DNA of 64,000 nucleotides from CAYSLU01 sp964431965. Its GTDB lineage: Bacteria > Verrucomicrobiota > Kiritimatiellia > CAIKKV01 > CAYSLU01. A program made the translations under genes and the position numbers. Under the pieces are notes generated by a model, which had not been told where the DNA came from, searched no databases, and was given only the letters and a program-made list of their open reading frames with translations. The stretch lies in the NCBI GenBank assembly GCA_964431965.1, contig CAYSLU010000020.1, positions 1-64,000 of the forward strand, in the 5' to 3' direction. Shown one piece after another: positions 8,272 through 19,452 of this stretch (its first letter is position 1; every line of letters starts with the position of its first letter).

Positions 8272-10290
8272 ATGGGCCATTCACACCTGTTCGCCGTCCT
8301 GGTCGCGCTGAGCGTGTTCGCCTTCGCGGCGAGCTGCTTCGCCCGGTTCCGGCTGGTCGCCGTCGGCTCGGCCGACCGCACCCGCCTGACGCCCTTCTGG
8401 ACGCGCGTGGGCCAGATGCTGCTGTACGCGATCGCTCAGAAGCGCGTGGTCGCGCGGCCGTTCGGCGTCAACCACGTGGCCATCTTCTGGTCGTTCCTCG
8501 TGCTCATGCTGGCCAACGCGGAGTTCGTGGTCAGCGGCGCGTTCCCTTCGGTCGGGTTCCACCGGCTCCCGCTGGCGGCGCAGTGCGGGCTGGGGCTGCT
8601 GTTCGACGCCGTGTCGCTGCTCACCCTGGCGGCCATTGCGACGGCCGTGGGGCGGCGCCTGCTGTTCCCACCCGACTACATGGAGGCGCGCAGCCGGGAT
8701 GCCTTCATCATTCTCGGACTCATCGCGGCGCTCATGGTCGCCTTCTTCGGCGCCGGCGCGAGCGCGATCGCGACGGGCGCGGTCGACCCGCAGCTGGCGG
8801 CGTGGAAACCCGTGTCGCGCGCAATCGCGGGCCTGGCCGGCGACGCGCTCGGGGAGGGGGCGCTGACGGGGTTCTGGTGGGCGCACGCGGCGGTGCTGCT
8901 TGCGTTCCTCAACTACCTCCCGCACAGCAAGCACATGCACATTCTGACCGCGATCCCGAACTGCTACCTCCGCAGCCTGGGCAAGGTGAACACGCTGCCG
9001 CGCGAGGAGTTTGAGGCGGGCCGCGCGTTCGGCGGCGGGCGCGTGGACCGGCTCTCGTGGAAGGACCTGTTCGATTCGTTCTCATGCACCGAGTGCGGCC
9101 GCTGCACCGACGTGTGCCCGGCCTACCGAACCGGACAGCCGCTGAACCCCCGGCTCGTGGTGCACGACATCAAGATCAATCTGCTCGAGAACGGGCCGGC
9201 CATGCGGCGCGGAGAGAGCCCGGCTCGCCCGCTGATCGGCGGGCCCGGCGCGGAAGCCGGGGAGGGCACGGTGGCCGAGGCGGCCATCTGGTCGTGCACG
9301 ACGTGCGGCGCCTGCATGGAGGCGTGCCCCGTGCTGATCGAGCAGATGCCGAAGATCCTGAAGATGCGCCGGGACCTGGTGGAGATGCAGGCCCGGTTCC
9401 CGCCCGAGCTCCTGAACCTCTTCGAGAACATGGAGCAGCGCGGGAATCCCTGGGGCATCGCCCCGAGCGAGCGGACGAAGTGGTGCGCCAACATCCAGAC
9501 GCGGCCCTTCTCGGGCGAGACCGAGTACCTCTTCTTTGTCGGGTGCGCCGGGGCGTTCGACGCGCGGACGAAGCAGGTCTCGCTCGCGGTCTCAGCTCTC
9601 CTGGATGCGGCCGGCGTTTCGTGGGGCCTGCTGGGCCGCGACGAGTGGTGCTGCGGGGACAGCCTGCGCCGCCTCGGGAACGAGTATGCGTTCGACCAGA
9701 TGGCCCGCCGGAACGTCGAGCTCTTCCGCGCGCGCGGGGTCCGCAAGATCGTCACGATCTGCCCGCACTGTTTCTCGACCCTCAAGAACGACTACCGCGC
9801 CTACGGGATCGAGCTGGAGGTGCTGCACCACAGCGAGCTGATCGACCAGCTCGTGGCATCCGGTCGCCTGCCCCGGGCTCCAAAGGCCGGCTACGGGCGG
9901 CTCGTGTACCACGATCCCTGTTACCTCGGCCGCCACAACGACGTGTACGATGCCCCCCGGCGCGTCATCGCGGCGGCCGCAGGCTCGGCGCCGGTTGAGC
10001 TGAAGCGGTGCCGGGAGAACTCGTTCTGCTGCGGAGCCGGCGGCGGCGGGATGTGGATGGAGCAGGACCGGGATACCCGAATCAACGTGGCGCGCGTCAC
10101 CGAGGCGCTCGACGCGCATGCCCAGACGATCTGCGTCTCCTGCCCGTACTGCCTGCTGATGTTCGAGGACGGGCTCAAGACGAAGTCGGAGTACGAGCAC
10201 GTCCGGGTGAAGGATGTGGCCGAACTGATGGCCGAGTCGCTGGCCGCATCAAGGGCTGGCGTGGCGGCTTCGCCGTCCTCAGGGGCGTGA
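8272..10290 (+). CDS. Membrane-bound Fe-S oxidoreductase (ETF:menaquinone oxidoreductase-type, heterodisulfide-reductase-like)
   Basis: A 672-residue protein expected to pass electrons from EtfAB to quinone at the membrane. Residues 1-240 form a NarI-like membrane domain of about five to six helices with candidate haem histidines (H68, H205, H218, H221). Two [4Fe-4S] motifs follow: C272/C275/C278/C282 and C342/C345/C348/C352. Two CCG domains complete the protein, with CC at 460-461 and DPC548-550 plus CCG at 586-588. This matches the DUF224-type ETF:menaquinone oxidoreductases described in syntrophic fatty-acid oxidisers. No acyl-CoA dehydrogenase is encoded nearby, so the electron donor is probably elsewhere in the genome. 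Confidence 0.9.
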   Translation: MGHSHLFAVLVALSVFAFAASCFARFRLVAVGSADRTRLTPFWTRVGQMLLYAIAQKRVVARPFGVNHVAIFWSFLVLMLANAEFVVSGAFPSVGFHRLPLAAQCGLGLLFDAVSLLTLAAIATAVGRRLLFPPDYMEARSRDAFIILGLIAALMVAFFGAGASAIATGAVDPQLAAWKPVSRAIAGLAGDALGEGALTGFWWAHAAVLLAFLNYLPHSKHMHILTAIPNCYLRSLGKVNTLPREEFEAGRAFGGGRVDRLSWKDLFDSFSCTECGRCTDVCPAYRTGQPLNPRLVVHDIKINLLENGPAMRRGESPARPLIGGPGAEAGEGTVAEAAIWSCTTCGACMEACPVLIEQMPKILKMRRDLVEMQARFPPELLNLFENMEQRGNPWGIAPSERTKWCANIQTRPFSGETEYLFFVGCAGAFDARTKQVSLAVSALLDAAGVSWGLLGRDEWCCGDSLRRLGNEYAFDQMARRNVELFRARGVRKIVTICPHCFSTLKNDYRAYGIELEVLHHSELIDQLVASGRLPRAPKAGYGRLVYHDPCYLGRHNDVYDAPRRVIAAAAGSAPVELKRCRENSFCCGAGGGGMWMEQDRDTRINVARVTEALDAHAQTICVSCPYCLLMFEDGLKTKSEYEHVRVKDVAELMAESLAASRAGVAASPSSGA

Positions 10291-10454
10291 GACGCGGCGA
10301 GGGAGTCGGATGCGCCGGTCGGGCCGGAGCCCGCCCCGATCGGCATGCCGAAGGAAGCGTAACTCGCCTGGCTCTGAGGGACGCCGCCGTGCCGCCCCTT
10401 GATCCGGCGCCGATCTCTGAGGCGCGATACCGCAAGCATCCCGAGGCGTTATCC

Positions 10455-12923
10455 ATGCGCATGGTCACCCGCTTTGAGGTCCATGAAACCACCGGCCAGG
10501 CACGGTCCTCCGACGTGCTGTCGTGGGGCGTCCCCGTGCCCAGCGGAAAGGCTCCCGCAGGGGCTTCGCTTCGGATCGCCGCCCCGGGCGGACGCCTGCT
10601 TCCCGCGCAGGTCGATGTGCAGGCCCGCTGGGATGACGGCAGCGCGAAGTGGGTGCTCGTCACCGTCTCCCGGCTCACGATCGCCGGCGGGCGGGTCCTC
10701 CGGCTGTCCCTCGTCCACGCCGCGCGGCGAGCCATCGGCGCGGCCGCGGTCGTGCGCGTGCGGCGGCGGGCCGGCGGCGTTTCCGTGGCAACCGATCGCC
10801 TGCGCTTCGATGTCCGGGACAGCGGGCCGCTGGTGCCGTCGATCGAGGTCCGGGCGGGCCGCGTCTGGCGGCGGCTTGCCGGCGGGATGGACCTGCGCGC
10901 GGCCATCGACCACGCGGACGGCCCGCGGGCGTACCGGGCTTCGGCATCGCCCCGCGAAGTCGCCGTTGAGGTCGCCGGCCCGCGCCGCGCAGTCATTCGG
11001 ATCGCCGGCGCGCACGCCGCCCCGGACGGCCGGACGTTTGGGCCCTACGTCCTGCGGATCGAGGCGATGGCCGGGCTGGCCCAGCTCCGGCTCACGCACA
11101 GCGTCGTGTACGACGGCGACCCGGCGAAGGACTTTGTGCGCGCTTCCGAGGTCGAGCTCGCGGCCGATGTCGGCGCGGGCCAGTCGTTCGCGTTCGGGGG
11201 CGACGACGGCGGCGAGGTGCGTGTCCCGCGCCAGAGGATCGACTGGTGCCCGGACTTCCGCCACGCCGAGCTGTTCCAGGACTCCGCCTCGCACTGGCGC
11301 GTGACGCGCTGGGTGGACCGCGCGCGGCGCGGCGTGTTCGGCGGCGAGGGGCTGCGCAGCGACGGATGGATGGAGCTGGCTGGAGCCCGCGGGCGAGTGG
11401 CGGCCGCCGTTCGCGACTTCTGGCAAAACCACCCGAAGAGCTTGTCCATCGACGGGGCGGAGGGCCTGCTCCGCATCGGCCTCTATCCGGCGCGAGCCGA
11501 GCGCCTGGACCTGCAGCGCTACAGCGATCTGGCGTACGCGAACACGTACGAAGGGCCGTGCACCTGGAAGCCGGAGACGGTCCCCTTCGACCCGAGATTC
11601 GGCGCGCACGGGATACGGAAGACGCATGATTTCGCGCTGTTCTTCGACACGCCGAATGCCTCGCGTGCGGCGCTGTTCTATGCGCGGCCGCTTACGGCCC
11701 GGCTGGCGCCGGCGGACTTTGCCCGGGCGGCGGTCACGTGGCCGGCGACGGCCCGCCGGAGTCGCGAGTGGCAGGAGCGGGCGGAGCGGTACCTCGATTT
11801 CCTGGGCGATGCCATGGTCCGCGACGGCGGCACCGGCTACGTGGACTACTTCGACCTGCCGATGGGCATGGAGCTGCCGTCCGGGCGCTGGCATCACGAC
11901 TACGGCGGGCTGGGGTACATCAACTCGGAGGCCCTGCCGGGGCTCGGGCTCTGGCAGGCCTACTTCGTGACCGGCCGCGAGGATGCGCTCCGGATGGCCC
12001 TGGCCATGGTCCGCCACAACGCGGATCTGGACTCGTACCACGCCGGTCCGTTGGCCGGCTACGGGTCGCGGCACAACGTCAACCACTGGGGCGACATGTG
12101 CAAGGAGCCTCGGATCAGCCAGCCGGTCGACAAGCGCTTTGCGTACTACCTGGCGGGCGACCGCTCGGTTCTGGACTTGGCGTCGGTGTGCCGGCGCATG
12201 TGGGACGCGACGCTGGCGAAGCCCCGGCGGCTGCCGCTGACGGCGCACGTCCCGGCCCTTGTCTCCGGCCTGCTGTTCGCCGAGGAGAGCGGCATGTCCG
12301 CGGAGCGCCCGTGGCTCCTCGCGCTGGCCGACGCCATAGCCGCGTCGGTCAGCGAGCACGGCCAGATGCTCGCCCTGCTGGAGGTCGATGCAGCTCAGCG
12401 CACGGCGCGTCCGTGCCCGGACTCGGGGGTCCTGAGCTACATGATGTTCAGCTGCTTTGGCGGGCCGCAGACGTTCGCGGAACTGGCGGAGCGCTATGAT
12501 CACCAGCCTCTTCGCGCGGCGCTGGTGCGAATGGCCCGCTACCTGATGCGGTCGCGCGTCGAGCGCGCGAGGATGGAGGGCGGGCCGGCCATCAGCGATG
12601 CGCTCGCCGCTTTTCGGGGGCTGGACCTGCTCGGGTATGCCTATGCGCGGACGGGCGACGAGGCGATCGCGCGGCACGCGCGGCGGCACCTCCGGGCGAT
12701 CGCCGTGGAGGTGGGCGAAGTTCCTCAGGCGCGCTACGGCGTGCGGGGCGCGGGGCGTCGGCCGGCCCTCATCGGCGCGTCGCTCGGGGGCGTTACGGCG
12801 CGCGAGCGTGCTGCGGCGCGCCGCTACTATCCGTTCTTCCGGCGCCAGGACACATCCCAGTTCTTTCAAGTGGCGGTGTACCTGCACAAGCTTCAGGCCA
12901 TCCTCGAACTGGTCGGCCGCTGA
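10455..12923 (+). CDS. Exo-rhamnogalacturonan lyase-family protein (PcRGLX/YetA-like, PL26-related)
   Basis: About 822 residues. The N-terminal beta-domain shows the family pattern RFEVHETTGQARSSDVLSWG followed by GVPVPSG, PAQVDVQARWDDGSAKWVLV. The C-terminal 400 residues form an alpha/alpha-barrel with DYGGLGYINSEALPGLGLWQ and NVNHWGDMC. This domain order is that of rhamnogalacturonan exolyases (Penicillium PcRGLX, CAZy PL26), which cleave the pectin backbone by beta-elimination. No signal peptide is seen at the chosen ATG, implying action on imported oligosaccharides, or a missed upstream start. GTG 10390 in the same frame is an alternative. A GAGG site lies eight bases before 10455. Confidence 0.75.
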   Translation: MRMVTRFEVHETTGQARSSDVLSWGVPVPSGKAPAGASLRIAAPGGRLLPAQVDVQARWDDGSAKWVLVTVSRLTIAGGRVLRLSLVHAARRAIGAAAVVRVRRRAGGVSVATDRLRFDVRDSGPLVPSIEVRAGRVWRRLAGGMDLRAAIDHADGPRAYRASASPREVAVEVAGPRRAVIRIAGAHAAPDGRTFGPYVLRIEAMAGLAQLRLTHSVVYDGDPAKDFVRASEVELAADVGAGQSFAFGGDDGGEVRVPRQRIDWCPDFRHAELFQDSASHWRVTRWVDRARRGVFGGEGLRSDGWMELAGARGRVAAAVRDFWQNHPKSLSIDGAEGLLRIGLYPARAERLDLQRYSDLAYANTYEGPCTWKPETVPFDPRFGAHGIRKTHDFALFFDTPNASRAALFYARPLTARLAPADFARAAVTWPATARRSREWQERAERYLDFLGDAMVRDGGTGYVDYFDLPMGMELPSGRWHHDYGGLGYINSEALPGLGLWQAYFVTGREDALRMALAMVRHNADLDSYHAGPLAGYGSRHNVNHWGDMCKEPRISQPVDKRFAYYLAGDRSVLDLASVCRRMWDATLAKPRRLPLTAHVPALVSGLLFAEESGMSAERPWLLALADAIAASVSEHGQMLALLEVDAAQRTARPCPDSGVLSYMMFSCFGGPQTFAELAERYDHQPLRAALVRMARYLMRSRVERARMEGGPAISDALAAFRGLDLLGYAYARTGDEAIARHARRHLRAIAVEVGEVPQARYGVRGAGRRPALIGASLGGVTARERAAARRYYPFFRRQDTSQFFQVAVYLHKLQAILELVGR

Positions 12924-13005
12924 TCGTCCGCGGCGTGGACATCCGTCCGGCGTGGGCGTATGGTGGCTGAGCCGTTGGAGCGGCTGCGATGGGGAGGGTG
13001 CGCAC

Positions 13006-13503
13006 ATGCCTGAACTGAATGACCTCTGGCCCAAGCTGGCCCCTGTGCTGGTGCCCCTCGTGTTCGTCATTGCGTGGTGCGCCGTGGCCAAGGTCATGGC
13101 CGCCTCAAGCGGCTGGGAACGGCTGGCGACGCGCTTCGAGCTGAGCAGCGAGTTCACCGGCAAGCGATACCGCTTCCAGTCGGGTGTCCTAACCGGGTTG
13201 CGGTTCAATAATGCGCTCGAGATCGGGGTCAGCCCGCGCGGCCTGTACCTTTCCCAGTTCATCCTGTTCCGGATCTTTCACAAGCCGCTGCTCATTCCCT
13301 GGTCGGAGATTCGCGCGACCGCTGTGCCGCGGCTTTGGATGCCCGGGTACCGGATGACCTTCCGCTCTCTGCCCGGGGTGTGGCTCGACGTGTCGGCCAC
13401 GGTGTTCGGGCATCTGGCGGCGTATGTGAAGGTGGACGCGGCGCCTGCGAGCCCGGCGGACCGGGCCGGGGGCGGCGCGGATGAGGAGGCGAAGGGTTCA
13501 TGA
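13006..13503 (+). CDS. Small membrane-anchored protein of unknown function
   Basis: A 165-residue protein with one N-terminal transmembrane helix (LAPVLVPLVFVIAWCAVAKVMA). A compact beta-rich domain follows (ELSSEFTGKRYRFQSG... IPWSEIRATAVP), reminiscent of PH/GRAM-like folds, and the end is a short acidic low-complexity tail. I do not recognise a named family with certainty. GGGGAGGG lies nine bases before the ATG. Its stop overlaps the aldo/keto reductase start (ATGA), so the two are translated from one message. Confidence 0.7.
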   Translation: MPELNDLWPKLAPVLVPLVFVIAWCAVAKVMAASSGWERLATRFELSSEFTGKRYRFQSGVLTGLRFNNALEIGVSPRGLYLSQFILFRIFHKPLLIPWSEIRATAVPRLWMPGYRMTFRSLPGVWLDVSATVFGHLAAYVKVDAAPASPADRAGGGADEEAKGS

Positions 13504-14492
13504 GCTACACTCCGGCGGGGAATCGGTACGAGGGCATGCGGTACAACCGGTGCGGGCGAAGCGGGCTGATGCTGCCCGCCGTGTCGCTCGGCCTGTGGCA
13601 CAACTTCGGCGGCGTGGACAGCGTCGAGGAGAGCCGCGCCATGATCCGGCGGGCGTTCGACCTGGGCATCACGCACTTCGATCTGGCCAACAACTACGGC
13701 CCGCCGCCCGGCTCGGCCGAGGAGGCATTCGGGAAGATCCTGCGGCAGGACCTGTCATCGCACCGCGACGAGATGGTCGTCTCCACGAAGGCCGGCTGGC
13801 GCATGTGGCCGGGTCCCTATGGCGACCTCGGATCGCGGAAGTACCTGATCGCCAGCCTCGACCAGAGCCTGAGGCGGATGGGCGTCGAGTACGTGGACAT
13901 CTACTACAGCCACCGTCCCGATCCGGACACGCCGGTCGAGGAGACGGTGGGCGCCCTCGATGCCGTCGTGCGGCAGGGCAAGGCGCTCTACGCCGGCATC
14001 TCGTCATACACGCCCGAGCAGACGCGCGCGGCGGCGCGGGCGCTGCGTCAGCTCGGAACGCCGTGCCTGATCCACCAGCCGTCCTACAACATGTTCAACC
14101 GATGGGTCGAGCAGGGGCTCCTGGACGTCCTGAAGGAGGAGGGGATGGGGTGCATCGCGTTTTCCCCGCTTGCGCAGGGGTTGCTCACGGACCGCTACCT
14201 GCGGGGCGTACCCGAGGGATCGCGCGCCTCCAAGCCGCACGGCTTCCTCAAGCGCGAGCACGTCGTCGAAGACAAGCTCGCCAAGGCCCGGCGCCTGGCC
14301 GACCTCGCGCGCGGCCGCGGGCAGACGCTGGCGCAGATGGCCATCGCGTGGGTCCTGCGGCATCCGGGCATGACCTCCGCGCTCGTGGGCGCCAGCCGCG
14401 TGAGCCAGGTCGAGGACAACGTGGGCGCCCTGAAGAACCTCGCGTTCTCAGAGGTGGAGCAGCAGGCGATCGAGCAGGCGCTCAACGGCTGA
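13500..14492 (+). CDS. Aldo/keto reductase, YghZ-like (L-glyceraldehyde-3-phosphate reductase family)
   Basis: A 330-residue NADPH-dependent reductase of the AKR14 (E. coli YghZ) type. The catalytic tetrad is intact: D61, Y66, K97, H138. The cofactor-binding tail is present (GQTLAQMAIAWVL ... SALVGASRVSQVEDN). The N-terminus MSYTPAGNRYEGMRYNRCG and the SRKYLIASLDQSLRRMGVEYVDIYYSHRPD segment are characteristic of this subfamily. It reduces small aldehydes or sugars, and the physiological substrate is unknown. Position between a lyase-family gene and a sulfatase suggests a role in sugar catabolism. Confidence 0.9.
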   Translation: MSYTPAGNRYEGMRYNRCGRSGLMLPAVSLGLWHNFGGVDSVEESRAMIRRAFDLGITHFDLANNYGPPPGSAEEAFGKILRQDLSSHRDEMVVSTKAGWRMWPGPYGDLGSRKYLIASLDQSLRRMGVEYVDIYYSHRPDPDTPVEETVGALDAVVRQGKALYAGISSYTPEQTRAAARALRQLGTPCLIHQPSYNMFNRWVEQGLLDVLKEEGMGCIAFSPLAQGLLTDRYLRGVPEGSRASKPHGFLKREHVVEDKLAKARRLADLARGRGQTLAQMAIAWVLRHPGMTSALVGASRVSQVEDNVGALKNLAFSEVEQQAIEQALNG

Positions 14493-14514
14493 TCGACCGC
14501 CGTGTGGAGGCCGT

Positions 14515-15855
14515 ATGCCGAAGGTCCCGTCCCGGCCGAACGTGCTGCTGATCCTGACTGACCAGCAGTCCCTGCGCGCCATGGGCGCGTACGGAAACCG
14601 GCACGTCCGGACCCCGAACATGGACGCGCTGGCCGCCTGCGGCGTCCGGTTCGCGCGATCCTACTGCGCCGCCCCGGTGTGCAGCGCATCGCGTGCCGCC
14701 CTGGTGACGGGGCGCATGCCGCACGAGATCGGCGTCGAGGTCAACGACCGGCCGATCCGGGCCGGCGTGCCGACGCTGGGCTCGGTGTTCCGGGCGGCGG
14801 GCTACGACACGGCCTGGGCCGGCAAGTGGCACGTGCCCGAGTCCTACCCCGCCGCGGCTGATGCCATCCCGGGGTTCCGGAACCTCCCCGTGCCGCGGGA
14901 TCCCCTGGCGCATCTTGGAAGCCGGATGGACGGGCCGACGGTGGACGCCGCCGTGGCGTTTCTCCGCGAGCGCCGCGACCGGCCATTTCTGTTGACCGTG
15001 TCCCTCCACAACCCGCACGACATCTGCGCCTGGATCGTGGGCCGGCACCGCGACGCAATCTCGATCCCGCCCCCGGATCTCCCGCTGCCCCCGCTGCCCG
15101 GCAACTTCGAGGTTGCGCTCCGCGAGCCCGAGTTTGTCTCGGCCTGCCGCCGGCGCGATCACTATGGCCCCGAGAACCTCTGGGCGGCCAAGTGGACGCC
15201 CGACGCGTGGCGACTTTACCTGCACGCCTACTACCGGCTCGTCGAGCGCGTCGATGCGCAGGTCGGTCGGCTGATCGATGCGCTTGGGGCTTGCGGCCGG
15301 AGGGACGACACGCTGATCGTGTTCACGAGCGATCACGGGGAGGGGCTGGCGGCGCACCGGCTCGTCGCCAAGCTGCTGTTCTACGAGGAGATGGTCTCGG
15401 TTCCGCTGGTCGTGGCCTGGCGCGGTTGGACCCCGGAGGGGGTGCAGGACGGCGAGCACCTCGTGTCCGGCCTCGATATCATGCCGACGCTGTGCGACTA
15501 CGCCGGCGTGGCGGCGCCGGAGTTCGTGCGCGGCGCGAGCCTCCGGCCGGCGATCGAGCGCCCGGGCGAGCCGGGCCGGGAGTTTGTGGCGGCCGAGCTT
15601 CAGCCGGATCCCGCGCAGCCCGGCTTCAAGGGCCGCATGGTGCGGAGCCGGCGCTTCAAGTATGCCGTCTACTCGGAAGGTGCGCGGCCGGAGATGCTGT
15701 TCGACCTTGATGCCGATCCGCTTGAGACGCGGGACTTGGCGCCCGACCCCGATCAGCACCGGGTGATGGCGGCGCACCGCGCGATGCTGCGCTCGTGGAT
15801 GGATCGGACCGGCGACGACTTCGTATGGCCGGCGCCGCTCCGCGCCCGATCCTGA
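14515..15855 (+). CDS. Type I sulfatase
   Basis: A 446-residue sulfatase of the alkaline-phosphatase superfamily that hydrolyses sulfate esters. The formylglycine motif is C56-S-A-S-R60, so Cys56 should be converted to formylglycine. The metal-binding aspartate pair begins in LLILTDQQ (D16-Q17), and FTSDHGEGLAAHR supplies the later metal ligands. No signal peptide is visible, so a cytoplasmic enzyme acting on imported glycans is likely. No FGE or anSME maturase is in the window. It starts 22 bases after the aldo/keto reductase with a GTGGAGG site, consistent with one operon. Confidence 0.9.
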   Translation: MPKVPSRPNVLLILTDQQSLRAMGAYGNRHVRTPNMDALAACGVRFARSYCAAPVCSASRAALVTGRMPHEIGVEVNDRPIRAGVPTLGSVFRAAGYDTAWAGKWHVPESYPAAADAIPGFRNLPVPRDPLAHLGSRMDGPTVDAAVAFLRERRDRPFLLTVSLHNPHDICAWIVGRHRDAISIPPPDLPLPPLPGNFEVALREPEFVSACRRRDHYGPENLWAAKWTPDAWRLYLHAYYRLVERVDAQVGRLIDALGACGRRDDTLIVFTSDHGEGLAAHRLVAKLLFYEEMVSVPLVVAWRGWTPEGVQDGEHLVSGLDIMPTLCDYAGVAAPEFVRGASLRPAIERPGEPGREFVAAELQPDPAQPGFKGRMVRSRRFKYAVYSEGARPEMLFDLDADPLETRDLAPDPDQHRVMAAHRAMLRSWMDRTGDDFVWPAPLRARS

Positions 15856-15940
15856 CGGCCGGCGACCACCGCCCCGGGGCTCCTCCGAGCGCCTTCGGCC
15901 TTGCCCGGGTTGGGCGGGGGGGAGTATCATCACGGGCGCA

Positions 15941-17338
<1,398 letters not shown>

Positions 17339-17357
17339 CGCGCGGCCCGGCCTCGAA

Positions 17358-18485
17358 TCAGCGCCGAGCAAGCGCCCCGGCCACCCGTACGCCTTCCTCG
17401 ATGAAGATCAGCAGGTTTTCGATCCAGCGCGGCTCGGGGAATGGCCATTCCATGTAGCCGGAGCTCGGGCACAGGATGAACCGCCGGCCCGCGCCCGCCT
17501 CGAGGGCGCAGCGGACCAGAGCCCGGATGCGGTCCCCGGACGCGCTCATGAGGTCGTGCGTCTCAAGGTTGCCTTCGAGCCCCATGCGGTCGCCCACGGC
17601 CGCGAACGCCTCGGGCAAGCTCATGTCGCCCATGGGCGGCGGCTCGATCGGGTTCAGCACGTCGACGCCCATGTCCGCGAAGCGCCGGATGACCGGCGTC
17701 ATGCGGCCGTGGCAGTGAACCCACACGCGGCCGCCGCGCTCGCGGATTCGGGACACGAGGGGCTGGTCCACCCGATACACCCACTCCTCGAAGTCCGCGA
17801 GCGACATCAGCGGAGGCGTGCACAGCTCTGGGCCGACCCACCCGAACACCGGGCCGAGGCCGGCGTTCAGCGCCAGTTCGGCGTGCGCCCGGAGCCGGCC
17901 CGCGAACACGGCGATGGCCTCCGACAGCTGATCCCGGCACTCGATGCTCCAGAACGCGAAGTTCTCCGACCCGATCAGCCGCTGCAGCCCATACATGGCG
18001 TGGTCGAGCCCGAAGTAGACGATGCCGCGATCGGCGACGGTCCGCTCCATCTCCCGGAAGGACGCCGCGCTGAATGGGAGGGGCCGGTACGGGATGGATA
18101 GGAGCCGCCGGATGTCGGAGGGCTCCTTCAGGAGATGCTCCTTCTCGTACCCGGGCTTCCCGAGCGTGCTGCGCGTGTAGACGCTGCTGAGCTCGCCCTC
18201 CGGTGTCCGGACCCGGGTCACGACGTCCACCCATTCGGGCGACGGGGTGGGGCGCTCCTCGGTCGACACGAGCCGGTCGGCGTCGGAGCCGCAGAACAGG
18301 TGGAAGGATGACCCGGCTCCGACCATCAGATCGGTCAGCGTGAGGGCGCGGTCGTACACCGGCTGGTACGCCGGGTGGAGCATGGTCTGTCCCGGCGTGA
18401 GCCCCCAGAGCTTGACGGCGGGCCGGTCGGGCAGGCGTCCCTCAAAGATGGCCATCAGTCGTTCGCGTCCGGTCATGGTCGGCAT
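17358..18485 (-). CDS. URO-D superfamily protein (second copy, divergent subtype)
   Basis: A 375-residue uroporphyrinogen-decarboxylase-fold protein, unlike the one at 3567. It begins TGRERLMAIFEGRLPDRPAVKLWG, the usual lead-in of this family. The metal strand reads VWVHCHGRMTPVIRRFADMG, with H-x-H where MtaA-type enzymes have H-x-C, and a later cysteine occurs in RRFILCPSSGYMEWP. Such proteins are abundant in Lentisphaerae/Kiritimatiellota-type genomes, and their reaction is not established. It lies 31 bases downstream of the aldo/keto reductase on the same strand, so the pair is probably one transcription unit. Confidence 0.75.
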   Translation of the reverse strand: MPTMTGRERLMAIFEGRLPDRPAVKLWGLTPGQTMLHPAYQPVYDRALTLTDLMVGAGSSFHLFCGSDADRLVSTEERPTPSPEWVDVVTRVRTPEGELSSVYTRSTLGKPGYEKEHLLKEPSDIRRLLSIPYRPLPFSAASFREMERTVADRGIVYFGLDHAMYGLQRLIGSENFAFWSIECRDQLSEAIAVFAGRLRAHAELALNAGLGPVFGWVGPELCTPPLMSLADFEEWVYRVDQPLVSRIRERGGRVWVHCHGRMTPVIRRFADMGVDVLNPIEPPPMGDMSLPEAFAAVGDRMGLEGNLETHDLMSASGDRIRALVRCALEAGAGRRFILCPSSGYMEWPFPEPRWIENLLIFIEEGVRVAGALARR

Positions 18486-18516
18486 CCTCCGGCGGTGGTG
18501 CGGTGTGGCGCGGTCA

Positions 18517-19431
18517 TCAGGGCTCCAGTGCGGTGGCCTGCGTGAGGCCGGACAGGTCGATCTGCAGAGACTCGGCGGCGAGCGCCTGGTCCACGTGGGC
18601 GGGCGTGCGGGCGCCCACGAGCACGGCGGTCGGGCCGGGCTGCCGGAGCACCCAGGCGAGCGCCAGGGTCGCCATCGGCACGCCGGCGGCCAGCGCCGCG
18701 GACTCCACGCGTTCCAGGACGCGAAAGCCGCGATCGGAGAAATAGATCGGCTGGTGTCCGGGGATGATGTCGAAGCGCGTTCCGGCCGGCACGGGTCCGC
18801 CGCGGCGGTACTTGCCGGTCAGGAATCCGGCTCCGGCCGGCGAGTACGTCAGGACGCCCACGCGGCGGTCCGCGCAGAGCGGGAGCAGCTCCCGCTCGAT
18901 GCCGCGGTGCACGAGGTTGTAGATGGGCTGGATCGAGGCCATGGGGGGAACGCGCAGAATCTCCTGCCGCCACAGCGCGCGGGCCAGCTGCCAGGCGGCG
19001 AAGTTGCTGCAGCCCACGTGCCGGGCCTTGCCCTCGCGGACCAGTGTTTCGAGCGCGCCGAGCACCCCGTCGAGATCGGCGTCTGCATCCCATGCGTGCA
19101 GTTGGTAGAGGTCGATGCGGTCCGTGCGGAGGCGCCTCAGGCTGTCCTCCGCGCAGGATCGGATGCGGGTGGGCGAGAGCGGCTTGGTGACCTTGGTCGC
19201 GAGCACGATCCGATCGCGGACGCCGCGCCGGGCGGCCCACTCTCCGAGCACCTCCTCCGAGCGGCCCGCCGCATAGGCTTCCGCCGTGTCGAATAGCGTG
19301 ATCCCGGCCTCCAGCGCGCGGTCGAGCACGGTGAACGACGTATCGCGATCGATCTCCCGGCCGAAGGTTACGCAGCCCAGCCCGATGCGGCTGACGGACA
19401 GGTCGGTTGCTCCCAGCGTGCGGTAGTCCAT
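18517..19431 (-). CDS. Aldo/keto reductase
   Basis: A 304-residue NAD(P)H-dependent reductase with the complete tetrad D48, Y53, K80, H112 and the family pattern GLGCVTFGREIDRDTSFTVLDRALEAGITLFDTAEAYA. The C-terminal cofactor segment LALAWVLRQPGPTAVLVGARTPAHVDQ is present. It resembles the YajO/Tas-like group rather than the YghZ group of the enzyme at 13500. It precedes the second URO-D gene in a two-gene unit. The start faces the M55 peptidase gene across an 84-base divergent spacer. Confidence 0.9.
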   Translation of the reverse strand: MDYRTLGATDLSVSRIGLGCVTFGREIDRDTSFTVLDRALEAGITLFDTAEAYAAGRSEEVLGEWAARRGVRDRIVLATKVTKPLSPTRIRSCAEDSLRRLRTDRIDLYQLHAWDADADLDGVLGALETLVREGKARHVGCSNFAAWQLARALWRQEILRVPPMASIQPIYNLVHRGIERELLPLCADRRVGVLTYSPAGAGFLTGKYRRGGPVPAGTRFDIIPGHQPIYFSDRGFRVLERVESAALAAGVPMATLALAWVLRQPGPTAVLVGARTPAHVDQALAAESLQIDLSGLTQATALEP

Positions 19432-19452
19432 GGATCGTCGTACGGGTTAAGA

